A program made the translations under genes and the position numbers. From Rhodanobacter sp. MP7CTX1 (GTDB taxonomy: Bacteria; Pseudomonadota; Gammaproteobacteria; Xanthomonadales; Rhodanobacteraceae): a stretch of 64,000 bases of DNA. The stretch is taken from the NCBI RefSeq assembly GCF_014205795.1, contig NZ_JACHCN010000012.1:62001-126000 (forward strand), given 5' to 3'. Within the stretch, counting starts at the first letter, position 1. Every line of letters starts with the position of its first letter. Of the stretch, positions 55,890 to 63,782 are shown one piece after another. The notes under the pieces were generated by a model, which did not search any database, had not been told where the DNA came from, and worked only from the letters and a program-made list of their open reading frames with translations.

Positions 55890-56144
55890 CTATTTTCCAG
55901 CCGCCTCGGTCTCCGCCGCCTTCTGCGCGAGCTCCTTGATCTTGAGAACACGCAACTGCTCAGACTTCTTGAGTCCTTCGCGAGCCTCTTTGATCACTTC
56001 GTGGGCCAGATTTTGGCTGGTGTGATGCCGCTTCGCGTCGATAGCGGCATCCAGCCGTTGCTGGGCTGCCTTGATCGCTTTATCGACGCGGTAAAGGGGA
56101 GCATGCGGGTTCGTGGTCAGGGGCGGGTCGTAGCTCTTCGTCAT
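55890..56144 (-). CDS. Small helical protein of unknown function
   Basis: An 84-residue, highly charged and helical protein (LYRVDKAIKAAQQRLDAAID; LAHEVIKEAREGLKKSEQLR). No signal or membrane segment. The ATG follows a GAAGAAA site. No known family; it ends 37 bp from the convergent proline-rich protein gene. The composition and codon use look coding. Confidence 0.68.
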   Translation of the reverse strand: MTKSYDPPLTTNPHAPLYRVDKAIKAAQQRLDAAIDAKRHHTSQNLAHEVIKEAREGLKKSEQLRVLKIKELAQKAAETEAAGK

Positions 56145-56484
56145 GATGTTTCTTCGTGATCAGGACGGCACGATAGTCCGATTGCCCCCGCTGCGCTCGT
56201 GTATCGTCGTTACCCGCTTGGACAAAAATCCAAAACCGGGGTCAATGATGCCGCGGAAAGCGAGTTCGTCCCGCTTTAGCTACGAACGGGAAGGTCCACT
56301 TCCGACCGGCGGCCTCAACCGGTCGATGCAACACCCCTGCTGCCCAAGCAGCGATATCGTTGGGTGACCGGGCCGTTCCGGCCTACTCTCATCCACAGTC
56401 GAGGGATCCTTTGTCGATTTCCTTCCCTGTTAGAACCGCTTGAGGTCCAGGGACTTGCTGCTGCGCGTGTTCGCGATCCGGCAC
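56145..56484. other. Intergenic region
   Basis: A 340-bp gap before the AraC gene end. It contains a short stretch GGCCTCAACCGGTCGATG near 56310 that resembles GGTCTCAACCAGTCGATC near 62830, but I cannot assign either to a known element. No gene is supported. Confidence 0.4.
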
Positions 56485-57432
56485 CTAGTTCAACGCAGCA
56501 CTAGCGACATCAGCACGTATCTGGCCCGGGCAGACACCACTGACGCGCTTGAAAAGGCGTCGGAAAGCCGCTTCGCTGCTATAGCCCATCTGTTCGGCGA
56601 TGCACGCCACGGATTGCTGCCGGTCGCGCAACAACTGCTCGGCGACACTCACCCGCCATTGGGTGACGTATTGCATCGGCGGCATCTGCATCAAATGAGT
56701 AAAGCGTTCCGCAAAGGCCGAGCGCGACATGCACGCGAGCCCGGCCATCGATTGCATGGTCCAAGGCATGCCCGGGTTTTCATGTACTGCCTGAAGCACT
56801 TTACTGATACGCGAATCAGCTACTGCAGCGAACAGACCGCATCGCTCACCGGCACGTTTGGCGTAGTCGCAAACAGCCAGTGTGAACATCGCATCAGCAA
56901 GCTTGTTCAACAGCACCTGTCGCCCATCCTGACCCGCATCGACCATCTCTACCATCATGGTCGACAGTTGTTGGAATGTATTTCCCGCATCCTTCGATCG
57001 CACTACGAAACAGGCCGGCAATGCATAGTTGAGCGGATGATTGGTGGTGCCGAAAAATCTCATTTCGCCGCAGATCAGACTCGTCCGGTCGGCGTCTCCC
57101 ATGCTCGCTTGTCCATCGACGCTCAGACGATGCGGATCGCCCCGCGGAAAGAGAACCAGATCTCCGGCCTCCAACTGCATGGCCTGGTCGAGCGCGGCAC
57201 ATTCAACTTTGCATTGGCCAGCACCGACAAGATGGAACAACCCGCAGTGGTACCGCGGCCCATCGATAAACCATGAGCCACAGCGATGCAGCTCGGCGAC
57301 CACGGCGACCCGTAACATCGATTGACTAAGCAACGACTCAAGGGCCGGTTCGACAAGCGGTGGACGAGGCTTGTCCGTGAGCATCGGATGGAGTTCGATA
57401 TACACGGGCGATCCTCTGGCGGTTGGCTCCAA
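56485..57432 (-). CDS. AraC-family transcriptional regulator
   Basis: AraC-type regulator of 315 residues. The N-terminal half is a cupin-like effector domain (CGSWFIDGPRYHCGLFHLVG; LEAGDLVLFPRGDPHRLSVD). The C-terminal half (about 215-310) contains two helix-turn-helix units (SMAGLACMSRSAFAERFTHL; ACIAEQMGYSSEAAFRRLFK), as in the AraC/XylS family. It lies 61 bp downstream of the bufferin-operon DUF2063 gene on the same strand and could be read from the same promoter; the target is unknown. Confidence 0.9.
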   Translation of the reverse strand: MEPTARGSPVYIELHPMLTDKPRPPLVEPALESLLSQSMLRVAVVAELHRCGSWFIDGPRYHCGLFHLVGAGQCKVECAALDQAMQLEAGDLVLFPRGDPHRLSVDGQASMGDADRTSLICGEMRFFGTTNHPLNYALPACFVVRSKDAGNTFQQLSTMMVEMVDAGQDGRQVLLNKLADAMFTLAVCDYAKRAGERCGLFAAVADSRISKVLQAVHENPGMPWTMQSMAGLACMSRSAFAERFTHLMQMPPMQYVTQWRVSVAEQLLRDRQQSVACIAEQMGYSSEAAFRRLFKRVSGVCPGQIRADVASAALN

Positions 57433-57493
57433 TAACTTGTTTTCGCCAAAGACACACCCGTGGTTACATCACCCCCAAATACGACAACGGACG

Positions 57494-58273
57494 TCAGTTC
57501 AACCGCCAGCGGCTGATGAGGCCGCTAGCCAACCATTGATGCAGGAGGTTGGCCGTGAGTGGCAATGCAACCGCGGCATCGTGATGCTCGCAGACCCGTT
57601 CGCACAGGGCGGAGAAGGGCTCTCCCTTGATCGCGCCGGTCAGCGCTGATATTTCGTCCACTTCGATTGACCGGTAATGCACAGTCAGCGATTGCCGCCA
57701 AACCAGCAGGTGGCGAGCTTTGTCATGGCGCCTTGGACGCGGACGCTTGCTATCGCGATCAGCCGCACGGCGAAAGACCTCGATGTTGTGATGGGTTGGA
57801 ATGATTTGCAGATGACTTTGCGGACTGAGACGCAAATTCGCCCAGGCATCGGCGGGTACATCGGCCAGATCAGCCACGGCAAGCACAGGTTCGTCGGCTG
57901 CATCAAAAGATGTCGAAATGGCCCAGTCCAGACGCGCCATTTCAACCAGCTGGGGCTTGTCGCGCCAAGGCAGGCCATACTCCAGGAAGGCCGCCAGGCC
58001 TGCGCCGTGCCAACGGATGTTGTAGTGCCCCGATGGATGCGCTTCGACATAGCTATCCAGCAATGTGCCAAAGCGTCGGCCCATCAAAACACCCAGGCCA
58101 GGAAACTCAGTCGCCAGCGCGTCGCGCAAACGCACGCGGTAGCCGTTGCGATAGATGGCCAAGCGGCTTGCAGCATTTGCGCAGACGTCGTCGTCGATCT
58201 CACGCAGTTGCGGGGATTGATCGGCAAGCACAGCTTGCAGCATGTGTTGCTGAAGCGCCTGCAGATGGCTCAC
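57494..58273 (-). CDS. bufC: DUF2063 protein of the bufferin operon (BufC/GigC/HvfC-like)
   Basis: Protein of 259 residues of the DUF2063 family, the partner subunit of MNIO enzymes that helps modify the precursor peptide. The N-terminus MSHLQALQQHMLQAVLADQS leads into a helical domain (SRLAIYRNGYRVRLRDALAT; FPGLGVLMGRRFGTLLDSYV). The C-terminal part holds a winged-helix-like region (LTGAIKGEPFSALCERVCEH). Its start overlaps the MNIO gene's stop by 4 bp, as expected in such operons. Third gene of the bufA-bufB-bufC order; symbols bufC, gigC and hvfC are used for its family. Confidence 0.93.
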   Translation of the reverse strand: MSHLQALQQHMLQAVLADQSPQLREIDDDVCANAASRLAIYRNGYRVRLRDALATEFPGLGVLMGRRFGTLLDSYVEAHPSGHYNIRWHGAGLAAFLEYGLPWRDKPQLVEMARLDWAISTSFDAADEPVLAVADLADVPADAWANLRLSPQSHLQIIPTHHNIEVFRRAADRDSKRPRPRRHDKARHLLVWRQSLTVHYRSIEVDEISALTGAIKGEPFSALCERVCEHHDAAVALPLTANLLHQWLASGLISRWRLN

Positions 58274-59121
58274 GCGGCTTCTCGCAGCAAGGGAGTGGCC
58301 AGCGATCGCGCGCAGTCGAGTTCGGCCAGCAATTCAGCGAGCGGCGGCATATGGTCGTCGCGCTCGATCATCGTCGATACCCTGCCATAGCGACGCACCG
58401 CTTCGACATAGAGATGCCAGACGTCATCGATGATCGGTGCATCGTGCGTGTCGATCAGCAGCTGCCCGCTGTGTTCATGGCCGGCCAAATGGAACTGCTG
58501 AACGCGCGATGCCGGGATGCCGTCAAGATAGTCCAGTGGCGAAAATCCATGATTGTGCGCACTGACATAGATGTTGTTGATATCAAGCAGGATCAGGCAA
58601 TCGGCGCGCTCGGCCACGGCCGCCAGGAATTGCCACTCAGTAAGCTGTGCGTTGGCGAAGCTGATGTAGCTGGATACGTTTTCCAGCAGAATGCGCCGGC
58701 CAAGCACATCCTGTACCCTGCGCACGCGGTCGACCACATGGGCCAAGGCCTCTTCGGTGTAAGGGAGCGGCATCAGATCATGCAGATTGACGCCTTGCAC
58801 GCCGGTCCAGCACAGGTGATCGGAAATCCATACCGGCTCCACGCGACGGGCCAGCGCAGAGAGTCGCGCAAGATAGCCGTCATCCAGCGAATCGGTGCTG
58901 CCGATCGACATCGACACGCCGTGCATCACTAACGGGAAGCGCTCACGGAATTTTTCAAGCCATACGAGCGGACGCCCGCCGGGGATCATGTAATTCTCGG
59001 AAACGATCTCAAGCCATTCGACGTTACCAGGTTCCTCGAGCAAGCTTTCGTAGTGCTCGACGCGCAAGCCCAGGCCATAACCCAGATAGGGCAACCGATC
59101 GGAAGTGGTCTCGATAGTCAT
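58270..59121 (-). CDS. bufB: MNIO-family (DUF692) iron enzyme of the bufferin operon
   Basis: Multinuclear non-heme iron oxidase-like protein of 283 residues that should modify cysteines of the precursor peptide. Metal-ligand and active-site motifs of the DUF692 family are present in order: MHGVSMSIGS (residues near 65), ISDHLCW (near 99), LLENVSSYISF (near 145), LLDINNIYVSAHNHG (near 180), HLAGHEH (near 210), DTHDAPIID (near 222) and ERDDHMPP (near 255). The family is a TIM barrel that uses mixed-valent iron to turn Cys into thiooxazole-type groups. It lies 78 bp after bufA and overlaps bufC by 4 bp. Symbols bufB, gigB, hvfB name its orthologues. Confidence 0.95.
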   Translation of the reverse strand: MTIETTSDRLPYLGYGLGLRVEHYESLLEEPGNVEWLEIVSENYMIPGGRPLVWLEKFRERFPLVMHGVSMSIGSTDSLDDGYLARLSALARRVEPVWISDHLCWTGVQGVNLHDLMPLPYTEEALAHVVDRVRRVQDVLGRRILLENVSSYISFANAQLTEWQFLAAVAERADCLILLDINNIYVSAHNHGFSPLDYLDGIPASRVQQFHLAGHEHSGQLLIDTHDAPIIDDVWHLYVEAVRRYGRVSTMIERDDHMPPLAELLAELDCARSLATPLLREAA

Positions 59122-59155
59122 GATTTCGGCAGGCTGCGCAGAGGTATGAGAGGAA

Positions 59156-59189
59156 GGGGCTTTCCGCTCGGCAGAGCGGGAAAGCCCCC
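59156..59189 (-). terminator. Intercistronic hairpin between bufA and bufB
   Basis: On the minus strand GGGGGCTTTCCCGCTC pairs with GAGCGGAAAGCCCC around TGCC, with one bulged base, between the precursor gene (stop 59200) and the MNIO gene (start 59121). The following bases TTCCTCTC form a weak U-tract. Its likely effect is partial termination or RNA protection, so the peptide is made in excess over its modifying enzymes. Confidence 0.6.
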
Positions 59190-59199
59190 GTTTGGTAAA

Positions 59200-59475
59200 T
59201 CAGGAGGCCTTGTTGGTCGCCTGGGCCGCGTCACATTCCGCTTGTGTCTTCTGCATGGTGAATCCCTGGCCCTTGCACGAGTTCTGTCCCTTGCAGGAAT
59301 TGGTGGCCTGTTTGCATGCGCCATGGCCTTTGCAGGACGAAGAGTTCATGCATTTGACCGCGGCCGTATCACTGGCGCCGCTGGGCGATGCAATCGCGGA
59401 CGACATCGAGCTCATGGCAAACAGGCCGGCAACCATCACAGCCATCGCGGCACCGTTGATCTTGTTGGTCTTCAT
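59200..59475 (-). CDS. bufA: Bufferin-like Cys-rich exported precursor peptide
   Basis: Exported peptide of 91 residues; the ATG at 59475 follows AGGAG. A signal peptide (about 1-30, ending AIAS) precedes a Cys-rich core with six cysteines at 42, 48, 54, 61, 67 and 81 (KCMNSSSCKGHGACKQATNS then CKGQNSCKGQGF), a repeated CKG-type pattern with spacing of 5 or 6 residues. In the bufferin/gig/HvfA group these cysteines are modified by the neighbouring MNIO/DUF2063 pair, and the exported product binds copper or other metals in some species. The CKG pattern differs from the KCYG/GKNDC pattern of DUF2282 peptides, so the subclass is uncertain. Confidence 0.88.
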   Translation of the reverse strand: MKTNKINGAAMAVMVAGLFAMSSMSSAIASPSGASDTAAVKCMNSSSCKGHGACKQATNSCKGQNSCKGQGFTMQKTQAECDAAQATNKAS

Positions 59476-59762
59476 AGGTAACTCCTGGTAAGTCGTTTGG
59501 GCCGCAATCGAATGCGGCATAGGAAATGTCTCGCCGGGTAGGGGCTGCCATATCGCCTCGAGCCGGTCCCGACGATCGCATTCTCGACAGTCACGGGCAG
59601 TTCTGACTGTTCCCGAGCATCTCGTTTTTGTGTCCGATCGTCCGGCTTCGGTCGACGCTGTGCAGGACCGGACGCGTAGCAAGAAAGCATGGACGCACGA
59701 ACATGGTGAGAGCCCGGATGCAAACGCATGATGCGGATTCACCACGTCAATAGGACTTAAGG

Positions 59763-60224
59763 ATGCGCCAGTTCATCGCTGACAGGGCTTCGCGCCTGCT
59801 TGATTTACTTCATGCCAACCGTTGGGCCGGACCTCTCGTGGTGCGTCTCGTATTCGGCTATTTCTGGCTGGAGACAGGTATCGCCAAAGTACAGAATCTG
59901 GATGGCTTCACTCAGCGCTTTGTCGGCTGGCACATTCCCCATCCCGCGTTCAATGCAGCGCTTTCGGCATGGACCGAACTGCTGGGCGGTCTGTTGATCA
60001 TGCTCGGATTATTTACCCGCATCGTCTGCATTCCGATGATCGTCAACATGGCCGTCGCGGTCACGTTGGTGGTATCGGCGAATTTGATGGGACTCGACGA
60101 CTACGTTGAGGCAGACGAGGTGGTCTACAGCTTGATCTTCTTCTGGTTGCTTGTTGCCGGACCAGGCAAGGCCAGTCTCGATACATGGGTGGCGCGCTGG
60201 CTCGGTATTCGTACACACGGCTAA
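59763..60224 (+). CDS. DoxX-family membrane protein (GigD-like)
   Basis: Membrane protein of 153 residues with about four helices (GPLVVRLVFGYFWLETGIAK; NAALSAWTELLGGLLIMLG; IPMIVNMAVAVTLVVSAN; VVYSLIFFWLLVAG). It belongs to the DoxX/MauE-like family; the gig operon of Acinetobacter contains a DoxX gene (gigD) as its fourth gene. Here it is divergent from bufA (287 bp apart), probably sharing control. Reported roles are electron transfer or quinone-linked redox balance, not established for this branch. It is followed by the thioredoxin and CcdA genes on the same strand. Confidence 0.88.
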   Translation: MRQFIADRASRLLDLLHANRWAGPLVVRLVFGYFWLETGIAKVQNLDGFTQRFVGWHIPHPAFNAALSAWTELLGGLLIMLGLFTRIVCIPMIVNMAVAVTLVVSANLMGLDDYVEADEVVYSLIFFWLLVAGPGKASLDTWVARWLGIRTHG

Positions 60225-60367
60225 CTATCCCTACAACGCATGTCCGAAGTGACGTCAGCTCGGCCGTGCCTATGACACACCATGTAACCCGATACATCCG
60301 CGTAACGAATGATCGAGTGAATCCCGTCGCAGCATTTTGACAAGAATTCGTAAGGGAAAATGTCACC

Positions 60368-60742
60368 ATGAAAAGATACCTTTTGAGCGCACTCCTCTTG
60401 ACGCTGGCGTGTAGCGCAATCGCAGATGAGGTGCCATTCAATCAGGCGAAGTTCGATCAGGCCAAGGCAGCCGGCCAGCCGGTAGTCGTCTACTTTCACG
60501 CCGACTGGTGTCCGACTTGCCGCGTGCAGCAGCCCATCGTGGCCCGGCTCGCCGCGGAACCGCAGCTCAAGGCGGTGACGATCTTCGAGGCCGACTTCGA
60601 CACGGAAACCGCGCTGGAAAAAACACTCAAGGTAGGACAGCAGTCAACGTTCGTGGTCTTCAAACACGGACAAGAAGTGTCGCGTTCCACGGGTCAAACC
60701 CAGGAGCCGGTAATCCGCGCAACATTGCAGAAGGCTCTGTAA
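60368..60742 (+). CDS. Periplasmic thioredoxin-like protein
   Basis: Thioredoxin-fold protein of 124 residues with a signal peptide (about 1-19, ending SAIAD). The active site is C48-P-T-C51 in VVYFHADWCPTCRVQQPIVA, and the cis-Pro loop of the fold is near QQSTFVVFKHGQEV. It is exported and probably reduces or oxidises periplasmic thiols. Its stop overlaps the ccdA start by one base (TAATG), so both are translated together. It lies 143 bp after the DoxX gene. Confidence 0.9.
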   Translation: MKRYLLSALLLTLACSAIADEVPFNQAKFDQAKAAGQPVVVYFHADWCPTCRVQQPIVARLAAEPQLKAVTIFEADFDTETALEKTLKVGQQSTFVVFKHGQEVSRSTGQTQEPVIRATLQKAL

Positions 60743-61470
60743 TGGATTTTGGCGTAGCCACCTATGCCGTGGCTTTTCTGGCAGGAACAGCTTCGATCCT
60801 GTCGCCTTGTGTATTGCCTATCCTGCCGATCCTGATCGCGTCGGCACTATCCAGGCATCGTCTCGGCACGGCGGCGCTAGCACTCGGGCTGGCCCTGTCG
60901 TTTGCGGTGGTGGGAATTTTCATCGCGACGCTGGGCGCATCCATTGGCCTGGGTACGGAGACGCTGCGACGCGTGGCGGCCACCCTGATGGTGCTGTTCG
61001 GTATGGTCATGCTGTCACCGCGACTGCAGGTCGCGTTCGCCACCATCAGCTCCCGTGTCGGCTCAGGCGGACAGCACGCACTCGGATCGATCAAGGGCGA
61101 AGGCCTGGCCAGCCAGTTCGCTATCGGATTGCTCTTGGGTCTCGTCTGGAGCCCATGCGTCGGGCCCACGCTTGGCGCCGCATCCACGCTCGCGGCACAA
61201 GGACGGGATCTCGGGCAGATTGCCTTGCTCATGCTCGTCTTCGGGTTGGGTGCCGGCTTGCCGCTGCTACTCTTGGGCGGGCTATCGCATGCCACCATGA
61301 TGCGGGTACGTGGCTCGCTGTCTTCGATCGGGCACACCGCGAAAGCATTCATGGGCGGCCTGTTCGTGGTTCTCGGCATGCTCATCCTGACCGGCTTCGA
61401 TCGCAAGCTCGAAGCGGTCGTTCTCTCGATCAGTCCCGAGTGGCTGACGAGGTTGACGACTTCACTCTAA
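60742..61470 (+). CDS. ccdA: CcdA-type thiol-disulfide transmembrane protein
   Basis: Membrane protein of 242 residues (about six helices) of the CcdA/DsbD-gamma family. Two conserved cysteines lie in helix-start motifs: C23 in LSPCVLPILPI and C139 in LVWSPCVGPTLGA, the electron-carrying pair. It moves reducing power from cytoplasmic thioredoxin across the inner membrane to periplasmic partners. Here its likely partner is the thioredoxin-like protein encoded just upstream with a one-base overlap. The block could keep bufferin or periplasmic thiols reduced (inference). Confidence 0.93.
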   Translation: MDFGVATYAVAFLAGTASILSPCVLPILPILIASALSRHRLGTAALALGLALSFAVVGIFIATLGASIGLGTETLRRVAATLMVLFGMVMLSPRLQVAFATISSRVGSGGQHALGSIKGEGLASQFAIGLLLGLVWSPCVGPTLGAASTLAAQGRDLGQIALLMLVFGLGAGLPLLLLGGLSHATMMRVRGSLSSIGHTAKAFMGGLFVVLGMLILTGFDRKLEAVVLSISPEWLTRLTTSL

Positions 61471-61472
61471 CG

Positions 61473-61491
61473 AGCCGCCTTTGCTGCGGCT
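61473..61491 (+). terminator. Possible terminator after ccdA
   Basis: AGCCGC (61473-61478) pairs with GCGGCT (61486-61491) around CTTTGCT, just after the ccdA stop. The stem is short and no T-run follows, so this is a weak candidate. Confidence 0.4.
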
Positions 61492-61554
61492 TGACACTGT
61501 GAGGGGCAAGCCGGGCTAGATAGCGGGTTAAGCGCAGCGCCGATTCAAGCAGGA

Positions 61555-62087
61555 ATCAAAGCGGGTCAGAGCTTGTTCCGAAAGCATCCTCGTTCCGTCG
61601 CGGGAGGTGGGCGGCACGGACGTTGGCGCAATGGCCGATCACCATTTCGATCTCGCGCTGAAATCGAGGCGTACCCATTGCACGTTGTTGTTGCACATGG
61701 GTGCGAATCCCGGTCAGGCCATCGTCGCTCAACACTTCTTTGAACAGTAGCCGGCAGGCAACGCAGCGTTCCGGCACATCGGCCCCAAGACGCAGATATT
61801 CAGTGTGCGGCACGGAATCAGGAATCAAAGCGGGTCAGAGCCTGTTCCGAAAGCATCTTCGTTTCGACGCGGGAGGTGGGCGGCACGGACGTTGGCGCAA
61901 TCGCCTATCACCATTTCGATCTCGCGCTGAAATCGAGGCGTACCCAGCGCACGTTGCTGTTGCACATAGGCGCGAATCCCGGTCAGGCCATTGTTGCTCA
62001 ACACTTCTTTGAACAGTGGCTGGCAGGCAACGCATCGTCCCGGCACATCGGCACCAAGACGCAGATATTCAGTGTGCGGCACTACCA
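61555..62087. repeat. Tandem direct duplication inside a transposase remnant
   Basis: Two nearly identical copies of about 265 bp in tandem. Both begin GAATCAAAGCGGGTCAGAGC (61554 and 61823), run through CGAAATCGAGGCGTACCCA-like sequence and end near CAGATATTCAGTGTGCGGCA. The same GATCAAAGCGGGTCA word returns at 62684. Each copy encodes, on the minus strand, the C-terminal part of a REP-associated transposase. Confidence 0.9.
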
Positions 62088-62513
62088 CCTTGCCTGACAG
62101 AGCCTGCGCGTTTGCACGGCAGCTCGATCACGCATCGTCGGCCGGATTGTCCACCTTGGCTGCCCGCACGAGATTCAGTCCTCGGTATCCACCAGCCAAG
62201 ACTTGTAACGGCTTTCCCACAACCTGCCGGTACGCCGATACCATCCGTTGATGTAGCGCATCTACGGGTGACCCACCCACCGCATCATCCGCGACACCGC
62301 GCCAGCCGATGACGGCGTCACCCGCCAATGCACGTGGTTGGTCATCAACACATACACACGTATCGAACAGCCATAGCGGATGGCCGATCCGCTTAATCCG
62401 GCAAGATAACGATGGTAGCCGTCTGTCACGTAGAAGCATGGCTGACGATCATTGCCCCGCTGAATCACATGCTGCGGAACATCGGCAAGATCAGGTATGG
62501 GTCGCCGCGGCAT
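61556..62513 (-). pseudogene. Decayed REP-associated tyrosine transposase (RAYT)
   Basis: Broken IS200-like/RAYT gene. From ATG 62513 (GAAGGAG upstream) the frame gives MPRRPIPDLADVPQHVIQRG and the HUH signature TNHVHW, and then hits an in-frame TAG at 62262-62264 where the family has a Tyr-like residue. The next segment continues in frame (MRYINGWYRRTGRLWESRYK) to another stop, then in a different frame (LNLVRAAKVDNPADDA). The C-terminal domain (HTEYLRLGADVPERCVAC; QQQRAMGTPRFQREIEMVIG) is present twice in tandem. It is not functional. RAYT genes spread REP elements, which are abundant here. Confidence 0.88.
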
Positions 62514-62931
62514 CCGGAGTCTCCTTCGGCACCACCCCACCCTGCCAAACCGAACATGTCCCGCGTATCCGCCCCCGCCCCTCACCACGTCAGCTACGAC
62601 GAATCGCGCCTGTGAGAGGATCTGACCCAGTCGGCTTGTAGCTTGCCAGCTAAAAAGTGCACGCTGAGGAATCAGAGCGGGATCAAAGCGGGTCACTGTG
62701 ACATTTTTTCACTGCCTCGGCAGTAAGCCTTGCGCAGCGGACCGCCAAACGGCAATCTCGGACCGCCCGTTTCCACCAGGTGGAACATGGCGGGGTCATT
62801 TTTTTGGGTTCGACGCCCGCTTTCGACGGGGGTCTCAACCAGTCGATCGCCAGCGGAAAGTGCACTCTGGCGTCCCGTCCCTGGCTTGGCTCCAGCGTCA
62901 GACCGACATTCGAACATGCGAGAAGAGAACC

Positions 62932-63564
62932 ATGAGCAAAGTATTCGTCAACATTGGACTTAGTCTCGATGGCTACATGGCACCGGAAGGGATGACCATG
63001 GGCAAGCCTGAGTACAAGAACTGGGGCGCCAAGTGGGGTGCGATGATGGCCTGGATCTTCAATCAACAGTACTTCCGCGAGAACCTCCTCAAGCTCGGAC
63101 CAGGGGGAGAGACCGGCCCGGTCAATGACCTGCTTCGCAGCACCAGCGAGCGCATCGGCGCCAACATCATGGGCAAGCGAATGTTCGACCAAGGCGAGAT
63201 CGCCTGGCCAGAGGAGGCTCCGTTTCACACCCCGGTATTCGTTCTTACCCATGAGAAACGCGAACCCTGGGTGCGCCCCGGCGGGACGACCTTTCACTTC
63301 ATCAATGACGGGCCGGAGCGTGCCCTGGAGCTGGCTCGGGAATCCGCAGGCAGTCGTGATATTCGTATCGCGGGTGGAGCGGATGTGATCCAGCAGTACC
63401 TGAACCTGGGTGTCGTTGATGAGCTGGAAATCGCCTTGGCACCCGTGTTGTTCGGCGGCGGCCGGCGTCTCTTCGAGAACCTAAGCGAGCCCGGGCCGCA
63501 GTTTCGCATTGACAGGATTCTCGATGGTCCAGCCGCCACACACTTGCGCTATGTGCGTCAGTGA
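62932..63564 (+). CDS. Dihydrofolate-reductase-like (RibD C-terminal) protein
   Basis: Soluble protein of 210 residues of the RibD_C/dihydrofolate-reductase-like family. The ATG at 62932 follows AGAGAA; the frame opens at 62698. Start MSKVFVNIGLSLDGYMAPEG is the conserved substrate/cofactor loop, and IGANIMGKRMFDQGEIAWPE, DIRIAGGADVIQQYLNLGVV and LAPVLFGGGRRLFENL are later family motifs. Members of this group act on riboflavin intermediates or unknown pyrimidines; no rib gene lies nearby. The substrate is unknown. Neighbouring remnant sequences lie upstream. Confidence 0.9.
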   Translation: MSKVFVNIGLSLDGYMAPEGMTMGKPEYKNWGAKWGAMMAWIFNQQYFRENLLKLGPGGETGPVNDLLRSTSERIGANIMGKRMFDQGEIAWPEEAPFHTPVFVLTHEKREPWVRPGGTTFHFINDGPERALELARESAGSRDIRIAGGADVIQQYLNLGVVDELEIALAPVLFGGGRRLFENLSEPGPQFRIDRILDGPAATHLRYVRQ

Positions 63565-63782
63565 AGGCGGCCTAACCACCGGTTGCAGCGGACAGTCCGC
63601 TGCGCGGCCGCCACTGAACCGGAGCTTGGAGCGTCTGCTATTGGCGGAAGTCCCTGCGCAATGGATGCCAAGGCGACAACCTCGGGGGGTCTGGTTCCGA
63701 CCCCAAGCTGCCGTCTGCGAGCGTTGGCTTCCGGCAAAGAGTATTCTGCCGCGGGACCGTCGCTATTCGGTAGGAGATTGAA

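Noticed and set aside
56290..56340. Possible end of an insertion sequence (CTCAACCGGTCGAT-like word, also near 62830)
   Set aside because: The match to the second site is short and no transposase or inverted end is visible.
60283..60307. ECF sigma-factor promoter upstream of the thioredoxin gene
   Set aside because: TGTAACCC and CGTAACG are present but their spacing (about 10 bp) is too short for a -35/-10 pair.
63565..63782. Possible gene between the DHFR-like gene and the terminal membrane protein
   Set aside because: Frames are short, opposite-strand and without homology; the stretch looks like ordinary spacer.
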